Assembly (NCBI RefSeq): GCF_905187505.1
Contig: NZ_CAJJIC010000025.1
Span: forward strand, 1 to 25,466
Source: an uncultured Mailhella sp.
Lineage (GTDB): Bacteria > Desulfobacterota > Desulfovibrionia > Desulfovibrionales > Desulfovibrionaceae
DNA length: 25,466 nt
Direction: 5' to 3'
Position 1 is the first letter of the stretch, and every line of letters begins with the position of its first letter. Under the pieces are notes generated by a model. That model was not told the origin of the DNA and made no database searches. It saw nothing but the letters and a program-made list of their open reading frames with translations. Made by a program: the position numbers and the translations under genes. Positions 1 to 7,998 of the stretch are shown here, one piece after another.

Positions 1-46
1 TTTTTCATTGATCAATTTAAATATAAAGCTTGTCTAAGCTGCTACA

Positions 47-841
47 TTATTCCGTCAAATCCGCTTCCAGTTCCTCCAGAATGTGCCGGAGAAGACTGCT
101 CACGCTGAAGGCCGTGCCCGTTTCCGCGTACAGGGAGGAGGCCACGCCTGCAAGCTCCTCGGGCAGCGCCTCGGAGGGGACGTTCACGTTGACGCCTATG
201 CCCATGACGGCCCACTGCATGTCACTGTTGTGAAACATGCTTTCCACAAGTATGCCCGTCACCTTGCGGCCGTTGAGAAAAAGATCGTTGGGAAGGCGCT
301 TTTCCAGCGTGAGGCCGCAGCTTTTTCGTACCCCTTCGGCCACGGCATCCATGGCAAGCTGCGGCAGCTCTCCCAGCCGCTCCGGCGGCAGCTTCGGCTT
401 TGTGAGCACGGAAAAGCACAGGCTTCCCGGCAGGTTCAGCCAGCGGTGTCCGCGGCTGCCCCGTCCCTCGCTCTGGCGTCGCGCCACCACCACAAGTCCT
501 TCCGGCGCGCCCTGCATGGCTTCCAGCGCCGCCACCTGATTGGTGGAGCCCGTTTCCTTGAGCCAGCGCCATTCCGTCTGACCGAGCACCTTCGTGCGCA
601 GCTTTTCGCGCACGTCGTTTCCCGCCCAGGGATCGGCCCGGGATATGAGCCGGTATCCCTTCCTCGGTACGGATTCTATGATGTTTCCTTCCTCGCGCAG
701 GCTCATGACGTGCTTGCTCACCGCCGCCCGGCTCACGCCGAAGGCCCGGGAAATGGCCTCCCCGGAAAGCCAGTCGTCCGGGCCGCTTTGCGCAAGCGCG
801 TCCAGAATGCGGTCCCGCATGGGTATTTCATGTCTCGTCAT
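47..841 (-). CDS. birA: Bifunctional biotin operon repressor / biotin-protein ligase BirA
   Basis: BirA joins biotin to ATP to give biotinyl-5'-AMP, then biotinylates carrier proteins such as acetyl-CoA or oxaloacetate carboxylase subunits. When acceptors are scarce the adenylate-bound dimer represses biotin genes. The 264-residue protein has an N-terminal winged helix (about residues 10-70, 'SRAFGVSRAAVSKHV' being the helix-turn-helix) followed by the ligase domain with the adenylate-binding loop 'GRGSRGHRWLNLPGS' (E. coli GRGRRG) and a C-terminal domain of ordinary length (E. coli 321 residues, so this one is on the short side). I chose the ATG at 841 rather than an upstream start at 868, because the shorter form begins just before the helix-turn-helix and leaves the operator outside the gene. 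It diverges from bioB across a 113-base gap that holds a BirA-type palindrome, so it probably represses both directions. The presence of the DNA-binding domain makes it group II BirA. Confidence 0.95.
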   Translation of the reverse strand: MTRHEIPMRDRILDALAQSGPDDWLSGEAISRAFGVSRAAVSKHVMSLREEGNIIESVPRKGYRLISRADPWAGNDVREKLRTKVLGQTEWRWLKETGSTNQVAALEAMQGAPEGLVVVARRQSEGRGSRGHRWLNLPGSLCFSVLTKPKLPPERLGELPQLAMDAVAEGVRKSCGLTLEKRLPNDLFLNGRKVTGILVESMFHNSDMQWAVMGIGVNVNVPSEALPEELAGVASSLYAETGTAFSVSSLLRHILEELEADLTE

Positions 842-868
842 GCCTGCCCCCTTTGCTGAAACGGTCAA

Positions 869-904
869 TTGTCAACCTTGTATTACATATTTTTAAGTTG
901 ACAT
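869..904. promoter_or_regulatory. bioO: Putative BirA operator in the birA-bioB divergent region
   Basis: Inverted repeat TTGTCAACC (869-877) and AGTTGACAT (896-904), with a perfect TGTCAAC/GTTGACA core, in the AT-rich gap between birA and bioB. Known BirA operators read TTGTAAACC-N14-16-GGTTTACAA in E. coli, and TTGTCAACC-type variants are known from delta-proteobacteria. Here the spacer between the nine-base arms is 18, longer than usual. Each arm contains a TTGACA hexamer, one facing each gene, so binding would probably also cover promoter elements. I could not find convincing -10 partners for both. Confidence 0.75.
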
Positions 905-954
905 TTATCCCCATGCGGATACAAGAAGGCATCCCATCCCAGGAGAGTCAGCCC

Positions 955-1932
955 ATGGACACCCTTCTTTCCACCGTCCTTCATCGTCTTTCCGCGGCCG
1001 GAAACGGTCCGCTTCTTTCCCGCAGCGAGGCGGAGGAATTTCTCCGTCTGCCGGAGTCGAGCACGCTCGACATGCTGTCCGTGGCCGGAGTGGTGCGCGC
1101 CGCACGCGCTCCCGCCTTCTTCAATTGCGGCATACTCAATGCCAAGTCCGGCCGCTGCCCGGAGAACTGTGCGTTCTGCGCTCAGTCAGCACATCATGAA
1201 ACCGGCGCTCCTGTCTATCCCTTTGTGAGCACGGACGTCATATTGCAGAAGGCCGCCGAGGCGGCGGGACACGGGGTCAGACGCTTCAGCCTCGTGGTGA
1301 GCGGCACCATGCTGGATGAGAAGGACGTGGAGCCCCTGTGCCGGGCGGTGGAGCGCATCATTGCGGAAACGGGCATGAGCGTGTGCGGCTCGCTCGGCAT
1401 ACTCACGCCGGAGCGTGCGCGCTCTTACAGGCAGGCGGGCATGACGCGCTACCATCACAATCTGGAAACGGCGGAAAGCTTTTTTCCGAACATCTGCACC
1501 ACGCACGCCTACGGGCGCGACGTGGAGAGTCTGCGCGTGGCCCGGGAAGCGGGCATGGAAGTGTGTTCCGGCGGCATCATCGGGCTCGGCGAGAGCCGTG
1601 AGCAGAGGGCGGAACTGGCCTGGACGCTGGCCGAAATCGGCGTGGATTCCGTTCCCATCAATTTTCTGAACGCCATACCCGGCACGAGGCTCGAGCACAT
1701 GCCCCGCCTTGCGCCGCAGGAGGCGCTTCGCACCATAGCGCTTTTCCGCATCATGCATCCTTGCAGGGACATACTCATTGCCGGCGGACGCGGTCACGTG
1801 CTCGGCGAGTGGCAGAGCTGGCTGTACGCGGCGGGCGCGAACGGCATGATGATCGGCGACTATCTGACCACCTCGGGCGCGGCCTTCGAGTCCGACCTTG
1901 CCATGATGCGCACGCTGGGAGCCGCGCGATGA
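955..1932 (+). CDS. bioB: Biotin synthase BioB
   Basis: Radical SAM enzyme of the last biotin step: it inserts sulfur into dethiobiotin, using one [4Fe-4S] cluster for SAM cleavage and a [2Fe-2S] cluster as sulfur donor. The 325-residue protein carries the radical SAM motif C68-PEN-C72-AF-C75 followed by 'AQSAHH', as in all BioB. Further conserved stretches are 'YHHNLETAESFF', 'CSGGIIGLGE' and 'INFLNAIPGTRLE', and 'AGGRG' near the C-terminus. Length matches the family (E. coli 346). An in-frame ATG exists at 853, but the ATG at 955 has AGGAG at 941-945 and starts at the family's usual place, and the upstream start would run through the operator. The stop overlaps the ATG of the next gene (ATGA), indicating translational coupling with bioDA. 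Confidence 0.97.
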   Translation: MDTLLSTVLHRLSAAGNGPLLSRSEAEEFLRLPESSTLDMLSVAGVVRAARAPAFFNCGILNAKSGRCPENCAFCAQSAHHETGAPVYPFVSTDVILQKAAEAAGHGVRRFSLVVSGTMLDEKDVEPLCRAVERIIAETGMSVCGSLGILTPERARSYRQAGMTRYHHNLETAESFFPNICTTHAYGRDVESLRVAREAGMEVCSGGIIGLGESREQRAELAWTLAEIGVDSVPINFLNAIPGTRLEHMPRLAPQEALRTIALFRIMHPCRDILIAGGRGHVLGEWQSWLYAAGANGMMIGDYLTTSGAAFESDLAMMRTLGAAR

Positions 1933-4016
1933 ACGCCTTTTTCGTGGCGGGCACGGATACCGACGCGGGCAAGACCACGGTGACCGCGGGGCTTCTGCGG
2001 GCCTTTCGGCGGGCGGGCGTTCCGGCCTTTGCCGTGAAGCCCGTGCAGACGGGCTGCGTTGCGGGAAAAGAGGGGCTTGAGGCTCCCGACGTGTCGTTGT
2101 GGAAGAAGGCCGGGGGCCGGGGCCTGGCGCTGTACGCCTTCCGCGTGCCGTGTTCTCCGCATCTTGCGGCGCGCATGGAAGGCGTGAATCTTCGCTCGGC
2201 CGAGGTGGCGCGGGCCTGCCGCGAGGCGGCAGCAAGAGAGGGCGTCACGCTCTTTGAGGGAGCGGGCGGTCTGTATGTGCCCCTGAACGAAGAGGAAACC
2301 ATGCTCGACCTCATGCGGGCCCTTCGTCTGCCCGTGCTTCTGGTGGTGGCCAACCGCCTGGGCTGTCTCAACCATGCCGCGCTTTCGCTGGATGCGCTGG
2401 AAAACGCCGGGCTCACGGCGGCGGGCATGGTGCTGTGCCGTGCCGTGCCGCCTTCGCGCACGGATGCGGGCACAAGTGCGGAGGCCGAGGCGCTCATTCT
2501 TGAGGACAATGCCGAAAGCCTTGCCCGGGAAGGGGAGCGGCGCGGCGTGCCGCTTCTTGCCGACATTCCCTGGATGGAGAACTTTTCCGAGCCCGACGAA
2601 GAAGCGTGGGACCGTCTGGCCGCCGCGCTCGAGCCCGCGGCCCGGCATCTTGCCTCCTTCGGCCGTGGCGACGAGGACAACGAGGCGCTGCTTGCCTTCG
2701 ACAGGGCGCACCTCTGGCATCCGTACACCTCGGCCATGCACCCCCTGCCCGTGCGGGAAGTGACGGGAGCCTCGGGCGCGCGGCTTTTTCTGCGGGGCGG
2801 CACGGAACTTGTGGACGGCATGTCCTCATGGTGGTGCCGGGTGCACGGCTACGGCAATGCGCGTCTTGTGCGCGCGGTGCAGAAGCAGGCCGCCGTGCTT
2901 TCGCACGTCATGTTCGGCGGGCTCACGCACGAGCCTGCCGTGGAGCTGTGCCGTCGCCTTCTTTGCCTTCTGCCGCAGGGCCTTGAACACGTCTTTCTGG
3001 CCGATTCCGGTTCCGTGGCCGTGGAGGCGGCCATGAAGATGGCCGTGCAGTTCCAGCAGAGTGCGGGGCGCGGGGAAAGGAGCCGCTTCGTGGCGCTTCG
3101 CGGCGCGTATCACGGCGACACGCTGGGCGCCATGTCCCTGTGCGATCCGGTCACGGGCATGCATTCGCTTTTTTCCGGCGTGCTGCCGAAGCAGATTTTT
3201 GTGGAGCGTCCTTCCTGCCGCTTCGACGAGCCTTTCGACGAAGCCTCCTTTGCGCCCATGGAACGCGTCCTGCGCGCCCATGCTGCGGAAACGGCGGCCG
3301 TGGTGGTCGAACCCGTGGTGCAGGGCGCGGGCGGCATGTGGTTCTATCATCCCGAATATCTGCGCCGTCTGCGCGCGCTCTGCGACGAGCTCGACGTCCT
3401 GCTTGTGGCCGACGAGATAGCCACGGGCTTCGGACGCACGGGCCGCATGTTCGCCTGCGACTTTGCGGGCGTGACGCCTGATGTCATGTGCGTGGGCAAG
3501 GCGCTCACCGGCGGCATGATGACGCTTTCCGCCGTGGCAGCCACAAGGCGCGTGGCGGAAACCATATCCGGCGCGGACGCGGCGCACGGGGGAGGCCTCT
3601 TCATGCACGGGCCTACCTTCATGGGCAATCCGCTGGCCTGCGCCGTGGCCTGCGCGAGTCTTGACGAGCTTGTGTCGTCGCCCTGGAGGGAGCGCGTGCA
3701 GCATATCGAAGAGACGCTGAAGCGCGGCCTTGCGCCCTGCCGCGGCATGAGCGGCGTGCGCGACGTGCGCGTGCTCGGAGCCATAGGCGTGGTGGAAATG
3801 GAAAGAGGCGTGGACGTGCAGGCGTGGCAGGACTACTTCGTGGCAAGAGGCGCGTGGATACGTCCTTTCGGCCGCACCGTCTACGTCATGCCGCCGTTCG
3901 TGATTTCCGATGAAGAGCTTGCCGTGCTCACGGGAGCCGTATGCGCGGCCGCGGCGTCCGCGGCAAGGCACGGCGGAAACCCCGCAGAGGAAGAGAGGGA
4001 AAGGAACAGATGCTGA
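1929..4016 (+). CDS. bioDA: BioD-BioA fusion: dethiobiotin synthetase / DAPA aminotransferase
   Basis: One 695-residue chain that should carry out two consecutive steps: KAPA to DAPA (BioA, PLP, SAM as usual amino donor) and DAPA to dethiobiotin (BioD, ATP and CO2). Residues 1 to about 235 are BioD: P-loop 'GTDTDAGKTT' at the N-terminus, 'KPVQTG' substrate loop, 'EGAGGLYVPL' and 'VANRLGCLNH'. From about residue 253 the chain is a full-length BioA: 'HLWHPYTS', 'GMSSWWCRVHGYG', 'RGAYHGDTLGAMS', 'ADEIATGFGRTG', and the PLP lysine near residue 524 in 'VGKALTGGMMTLSA'. No stop or frameshift separates the two parts. The order (BioD first, BioA second) is that of the plant BIO3-BIO1 protein. I chose the ATG at 1929 because BioD proteins begin at this residue and it overlaps the bioB stop; 56 codons of upstream open frame lie inside bioB. 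It overlaps the symporter gene by 7 bases. Confidence 0.95.
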   Translation: MNAFFVAGTDTDAGKTTVTAGLLRAFRRAGVPAFAVKPVQTGCVAGKEGLEAPDVSLWKKAGGRGLALYAFRVPCSPHLAARMEGVNLRSAEVARACREAAAREGVTLFEGAGGLYVPLNEEETMLDLMRALRLPVLLVVANRLGCLNHAALSLDALENAGLTAAGMVLCRAVPPSRTDAGTSAEAEALILEDNAESLAREGERRGVPLLADIPWMENFSEPDEEAWDRLAAALEPAARHLASFGRGDEDNEALLAFDRAHLWHPYTSAMHPLPVREVTGASGARLFLRGGTELVDGMSSWWCRVHGYGNARLVRAVQKQAAVLSHVMFGGLTHEPAVELCRRLLCLLPQGLEHVFLADSGSVAVEAAMKMAVQFQQSAGRGERSRFVALRGAYHGDTLGAMSLCDPVTGMHSLFSGVLPKQIFVERPSCRFDEPFDEASFAPMERVLRAHAAETAAVVVEPVVQGAGGMWFYHPEYLRRLRALCDELDVLLVADEIATGFGRTGRMFACDFAGVTPDVMCVGKALTGGMMTLSAVAATRRVAETISGADAAHGGGLFMHGPTFMGNPLACAVACASLDELVSSPWRERVQHIEETLKRGLAPCRGMSGVRDVRVLGAIGVVEMERGVDVQAWQDYFVARGAWIRPFGRTVYVMPPFVISDEELAVLTGAVCAAAASAARHGGNPAEEERERNRC

Positions 4017-5338
4017 CGTTCTGCCTTTACGCGGCGCTCCTGCTTGCTCTCGGCGCGCTGGACGCCTTGCGTCGTCGCGGCGCGCAGGCCTTTTTCGTCA
4101 ACGACCGTTCTTCCGGGGCGGTGCACACGGGCTTTTCCCTCGCGGCGTCCTGCATAGGCGGTTCCGCCACCATGGGCATGGCGGGCCTTGCATGGCAGGC
4201 GGGGTCCCCGGCCTTCTGGTGGCTCGGCTCCGGCGCGTGCGGCCTTGCGCTGCTCACGGTGTTTCTGGCCCGCAGGGTGAGGGAGTCCGGCGCGTACACC
4301 ATGCCGGAAATGGTGGCCGCATGGCTCGGGCCGCGCGCCCGTACGCTGGTGTCGGTCATCATCATGCCCGCGTGGCTGGCCATACTCGCGGCGCAGTTCA
4401 CGGCCATGGGCAAGCTTGTGGCGGCGCTTGCCGGAATGTCGCCGGAAGGGGCGCTTCTGGCGGGGGCGGCCGTCATCGTGGCCTATTCTTGCCTCGGCGG
4501 TCAGGCCTCCGTCATACGCAGCGATCTTCCCCAGTGCGTGCTTCTGCTTGCGGGAATCCTCATCGCCTTTTTCTGGCTTTTCGGGCACGACGCCGCACCG
4601 CTTGAAGCCATGCCGCTCGAGCTCTTCAACGAAGACTTCGGGCCGGACAAATTCACGTACTTCATGGTCATCATGGGCGGCAGCTATCTGGTCTGTCCCA
4701 TGCTCTTCGGCCGCATACTGAGCGCAAGGAATGCGAAAAGCGCCTCGCGCGGCTGCTGGCTTGCCGTGTTCATGCTGCTTTCGTCCGCGGCGCTCATCGT
4801 GGCCACGGGCGTGCTCTGCCGAGGTTTCGTGCCTGCGGGCGTGCGTCCCGACGACGTGCTTGCCGCCGCCGTGGGGCTGCTGCCGCCTTCCGTGGGAATG
4901 TTTCTGCTCGTGGCGCTGCTCTCCGCCGTGCTGTCCTCGGCGGACTCCTGCCTCGTCACGGCATCCACGGTGTTCTGCAACGATCTTCTCGGACGCAGGG
5001 ACGTGAGGCTCTGCCGGCTGGTCACGCTTGTCTTCGGCGCGGCGGGACTTATGCTTTCCACGCGCGGGCACGGCATTCTCGACCTTCTTCTCATGGCCAA
5101 CGACATTTACGTGTGCGGCGTGGCCGTGCCCGTGTTTGCGGCCATGCTCATGAAAAAGGGCGGCGTGCGGCCCGACGCGGCGCTTCTTGCCATGGGGCTC
5201 GGCGGTGCGGGCGGCCTTGCCTCCGCCGCAAGCGGCATGGTCGGCTTCGGATACGCGGGCATGGCGCTGGCCGTGGCGTGCATGCTGCTCGGCAGATTTC
5301 TGCGGCCGGGACAGGAAGGAAACTGCCCCGCACGCTAG
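4010..5338 (+). CDS. Sodium:solute symporter (SSS family), biotin-operon member
   Basis: Inner-membrane transporter of the SSS/SSF family (PutP, PanF, SGLT relatives), which couples sodium entry to solute uptake. The 442-residue protein has about 12-13 hydrophobic segments, with the family's typical features: 'SLAASCIGGSATMGMAGLAW' near residue 45 (TM2), a glycine-rich 'YSCLGGQASVIRSDLPQ' near residue 155-175, and 'ALLSAVLSSADSCLVTAST' with the sodium-site serines near residue 305. The substrate cannot be read from sequence. The ATG at 4010 was chosen over an upstream in-frame start at 3941 because it has AAGGAA just before it and starts directly at TM1. It overlaps the bioDA stop by 7 bases, so it belongs to the biotin operon and probably imports biotin or a precursor (pimelate, KAPA or dethiobiotin); that is inference from context. 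Confidence 0.85.
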   Translation: MLTFCLYAALLLALGALDALRRRGAQAFFVNDRSSGAVHTGFSLAASCIGGSATMGMAGLAWQAGSPAFWWLGSGACGLALLTVFLARRVRESGAYTMPEMVAAWLGPRARTLVSVIIMPAWLAILAAQFTAMGKLVAALAGMSPEGALLAGAAVIVAYSCLGGQASVIRSDLPQCVLLLAGILIAFFWLFGHDAAPLEAMPLELFNEDFGPDKFTYFMVIMGGSYLVCPMLFGRILSARNAKSASRGCWLAVFMLLSSAALIVATGVLCRGFVPAGVRPDDVLAAAVGLLPPSVGMFLLVALLSAVLSSADSCLVTASTVFCNDLLGRRDVRLCRLVTLVFGAAGLMLSTRGHGILDLLLMANDIYVCGVAVPVFAAMLMKKGGVRPDAALLAMGLGGAGGLASAASGMVGFGYAGMALAVACMLLGRFLRPGQEGNCPAR

Positions 5339-5417
5339 CGCGGAATGCGCAGGCGGCGCATCTTGCCGTGAAAAGGCGGAGCGCAAGGCTGCGGGGAGAA
5401 GAGTCTTCAGCCTGAAC

Positions 5418-5450
5418 AACAAAAAGACCGGGCGCGTGCGCTGCCCGGTC
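5418..5450 (-). terminator. Intrinsic terminator of the leftward flavoprotein gene
   Basis: GACCGGGC (5426-5433) pairs with GCCCGGTC (5443-5450). On the minus strand the hairpin is followed by TTTTTGTTGTT. It lies about 70 bases past the stop of the leftward gene at 5519. Confidence 0.75.
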
Positions 5451-5481
5451 CGGCTGAAAGCCGGAGGGGAGAGTCTCCGGC

Positions 5482-5514
5482 CGGGCGCGGGGAATCCCGC
5501 GCCCGTTCTTTTTT
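5482..5514 (+). terminator. Intrinsic terminator of the biotin operon
   Basis: Perfect 10-bp stem CGGGCGCGGG (5482-5491) / CCCGCGCCCG (5496-5505) with a four-base loop, then TTCTTTTTT. It is downstream of the symporter gene and lies within a few bases of the end of the opposing gene. Confidence 0.85.
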
Positions 5515-5518
5515 CACG

Positions 5519-7456
5519 CTACACGTCCAGTCCGGCGTGGTAGCCCTGATAGACCGCGGTGGTGATGGTGGAGGGACGCACGGCGTCGCCGATCACGCGC
5601 ACGAAGGGCGCGGCGTCGATGAGCGAGTCGTATCTGCGGGATCTCTGGCCCACGGCGCAGATGATCGTGCCGCCCGGGAGCAGTTCTTCGCCGCCTTCGG
5701 CGTTGCGCACGAGAAGGCCGTTTTCCTTCACGGCCAGGCCGGTGCAGGAGGTGTGCACGTCCACAAGTTCCTTCAGCTTGCGCAGAAGGATGGGGCGGTG
5801 ACGGATGTTGGCGTCGGGCGCGACTTCGGGACGCATTTCCACGAGCGTGACCTTCCTGCCTTCCTGCGCGAGGTGAATGGCGCATTCGCATCCGGCAAGG
5901 CCGCCGCCGAGCACCACCACGGTGTCCGCGCATTCGGCGCTTCTTTTATAGAAGTCGTTGACCACGATGACGTTTTTGCCGTCCATGCCGGGCAGCGGGG
6001 GCACGATGGGCTCGGAGCCGGTGGCGATGATGAGCGCGTCCGCGCCTTCCTTCTCCACGTAGTCGGCGGTGACGGTGGTGTTCAGGCGCACCTCGACGCC
6101 CTCGATTTCCATCTGACGGGCCAACGTGAGGCCGAGCTGATACATTTCATGCTTGAAGTCAATGGCCTGTTCGCTTCTGAGAATGCCGCCGAGTTCCGCC
6201 TCCTTTTCGCACAGGATGACGTGATGGCCGCGTTCGGCCGCGGTAATGGCGGCCTTCATGCCGCCGCAGCCGCCGCCGGCCACGATGACCTTTTTGGCGC
6301 GGCGGGCGGGCAGGGGCGGGAAGTCCTGTTCGCGGCCTATCTGCGGATTCACGGTGCAGCGGCGCGTGCCCGTGGTGGGACGCTCGGCCATGCACACGAA
6401 GCAGCGCAGGCAGTGCACGATTTCGTCGTCGCGGCCTTCCATCACCTTGGAGGGCAGGGCGGGGTCGGCGATGAGGGCGCGGGCCATTTCCACCACGTCG
6501 GCCTTGCCGGAGGCTATGATTTCCTCCATCTGGGCGGGATCGTTCAGCGCGCCGATGGTGGCCACGGGCGTGGACACGTGCTTTTTGATTTCCGCGGCGA
6601 GATACACGTTGCAGCCGTGCTCGGAGAACATGGGCGGATGCGTGTCGAAAAAGCCGAACTGGTAGGAACCGGCGGATACGTGGATGAGATCGGCCTTGCC
6701 GTCGATGAGCTTTGCGATTTGTACGCCGTCCTCAAGGGTGTAGCCGCCCTCGAAGAGCTCGGAGCCGCTCATGCGCACTTCGATGGGAAAGCCCGGGCCC
6801 ACGGATGCGCGCACGCTCGCGAGAACCTCGAGAAGCAGACGGGCGCGACCTTCAAGACTGCCGCCGTACTCGTCGGTGCGCTTGTTGAAATAGGGAGAGA
6901 GAAACTGGTTGATGAGCCAGCCGTGACCGGCGTGAATCATGACCATTTCAAAGCCGGCACGTTTGGCAAGGGCGGCCTTTTCGCCGTAGGAAGCCACGAT
7001 TTCGGCAATCTGTTCCTTCGTGAGCGCCTTCACCGGCCTGCCGTCGGGACGCACGCCGTCGCAGGGACCGTACTGGGAAAGGGCGGCCTTCTTTTCCTTG
7101 TCCACAAGATAGGTGCCCGCATACTGGCCGGAATGGGACAGTTCCACGCTGGGAATGGCTCCGTGACGGCGTATGGCGTCGGCCATCATGGTGAAGCTTG
7201 CAAGAGATCCCGGCGTCTGCAGTTCAAGATGCAGCATGTGGGAAGCGTCGGTGGCGGGATGGACGACAAGTTCGCTCACCGTGACGTTGGCGCTGCCGCC
7301 CTTCGCCCTGTTCTCGTAGAAGGCGCGGCTGCCCGGCCCGGCGCAGCAGTCCCAGGTGATGTCCGTGGCCCCGGTGGGCGCGGCGAACATGCGGTTGCGG
7401 AACGTGACTCTGCCAAGCGTGATGGGGGAACAAAGGTGCGGATACTTTCTCTTCAT
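5519..7456 (-). CDS. OYE / TMADH / 2,4-dienoyl-CoA reductase family FMN-FeS-FAD oxidoreductase
   Basis: A 645-residue cytoplasmic NAD(P)H-dependent flavoenzyme. Residues 1 to about 340 form the Old-Yellow-Enzyme FMN barrel, with 'HAGHGWLINQFLSPYFNKRT' and 'DEYGGS' near the active site and a C-terminal barrel motif 'VATIGA'. Then comes an iron-sulfur motif C349-x2-C352-x2-C355-x11-C367, and an FAD/NAD(P)H half with two dinucleotide folds ('VAGGGCGGMKAA', 'VVLGGGLAGCECA'). The family includes FadH, trimethylamine dehydrogenase and the gut bile-acid reductases BaiCD/BaiH; typical reactions are reduction of activated C=C bonds. The substrate is not readable here. The ATG at 7456 follows GGAG at a good distance and begins just before the barrel; an in-frame start at 7570 would add 38 unlikely residues. 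It is a single-gene unit, closed by its own terminator and facing the biotin operon. Confidence 0.9.
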   Translation of the reverse strand: MKRKYPHLCSPITLGRVTFRNRMFAAPTGATDITWDCCAGPGSRAFYENRAKGGSANVTVSELVVHPATDASHMLHLELQTPGSLASFTMMADAIRRHGAIPSVELSHSGQYAGTYLVDKEKKAALSQYGPCDGVRPDGRPVKALTKEQIAEIVASYGEKAALAKRAGFEMVMIHAGHGWLINQFLSPYFNKRTDEYGGSLEGRARLLLEVLASVRASVGPGFPIEVRMSGSELFEGGYTLEDGVQIAKLIDGKADLIHVSAGSYQFGFFDTHPPMFSEHGCNVYLAAEIKKHVSTPVATIGALNDPAQMEEIIASGKADVVEMARALIADPALPSKVMEGRDDEIVHCLRCFVCMAERPTTGTRRCTVNPQIGREQDFPPLPARRAKKVIVAGGGCGGMKAAITAAERGHHVILCEKEAELGGILRSEQAIDFKHEMYQLGLTLARQMEIEGVEVRLNTTVTADYVEKEGADALIIATGSEPIVPPLPGMDGKNVIVVNDFYKRSAECADTVVVLGGGLAGCECAIHLAQEGRKVTLVEMRPEVAPDANIRHRPILLRKLKELVDVHTSCTGLAVKENGLLVRNAEGGEELLPGGTIICAVGQRSRRYDSLIDAAPFVRVIGDAVRPSTITTAVYQGYHAGLDV

Positions 7457-7998
7457 ACGTGCTCCGGAAAAAGTTTTTCTATTATCCATCGCAGGAAAAG
7501 CATGTGCTGTAAAGTCGAAAACGTTGGGACGATTGTTTGACTGTGTCGCACATGTGGATTTTTTTCTCATGATATTGCCGAGATCCGCAATGCATGACGG
7601 CGGAGAGCCGCCCGGCCCGAAGTTTCCGCGCAGGGAGGGGCAGAATCCGGGCTTCCCTCAAAGGTGCTTTTCCAGAGCGTGAGGCAGCACAAAGCAGACC
7701 TGCGTCGTCCCGTGTCCCTGCCTTCTGCGTTCGGAGCGTCGGTGCTGAACGGGACGCTGCGCGGCGCTGAGGGACGCCGGTCAGGAAGGCCGCGGCGGGG
7801 GAGGGCGGTGCGGCGTCGGCAGAGGGATGCGCTGCGCCTTTCGAGCACAAATCGGCGGGTTTCTCTGTGGCTTCTTCTCCGAAAACGCGTTGCCCGCGCG
7901 CTTTTCCGAGGTCGCGGAACCGTTCTTTCCCCGAGTCCGCGGCAGGGCTTCGTGTTTGCCTGGCTCAGGATGGAAGATGGTTTTGCAGCGTATGATAA
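7457..7998. other. Long intergenic region without a supported gene
   Basis: About 540 bases between the flavoprotein start and the promoter of the metal-ATPase operon. Open frames on both strands (for example 7664-8017 +, 7482-7850 -) are Arg/Ser/Ala-rich, resemble no family I know and lack good ribosome sites. The part next to 7456 (about 7460-7570) is relatively AT-rich and must hold the flavoprotein promoter; a GATAAT-like hexamer is present on the minus strand near 7480, but no matching -35. A small palindrome TGTGTCGCACA lies near 7551. Nothing else stands out. Confidence 0.5.

Noticed and set aside
27..40. Short hairpin AGCTT/AAGCT after the birA stop followed on the minus strand by an AT-rich tail
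   Set aside because: Only five base pairs; too weak to call a terminator for birA, and the window ends just beyond.
1186..2235. Long open frame antisense to bioB and bioDA
   Set aside because: Arg/Pro-rich translation typical of the shadow of a GC-rich gene; the sense strand encodes clear enzymes.
5537..7540. 667-codon open frame antisense to the flavoprotein gene
   Set aside because: His/Gly/Ala-rich shadow; the opposite strand has all motifs of the OYE/FadH family.
7551..7561. TGTGTCGCACA palindrome as a CRP/HcpR/Rex-type site
   Set aside because: Too short and lacking the outer bases of those motifs; it could arise by chance.
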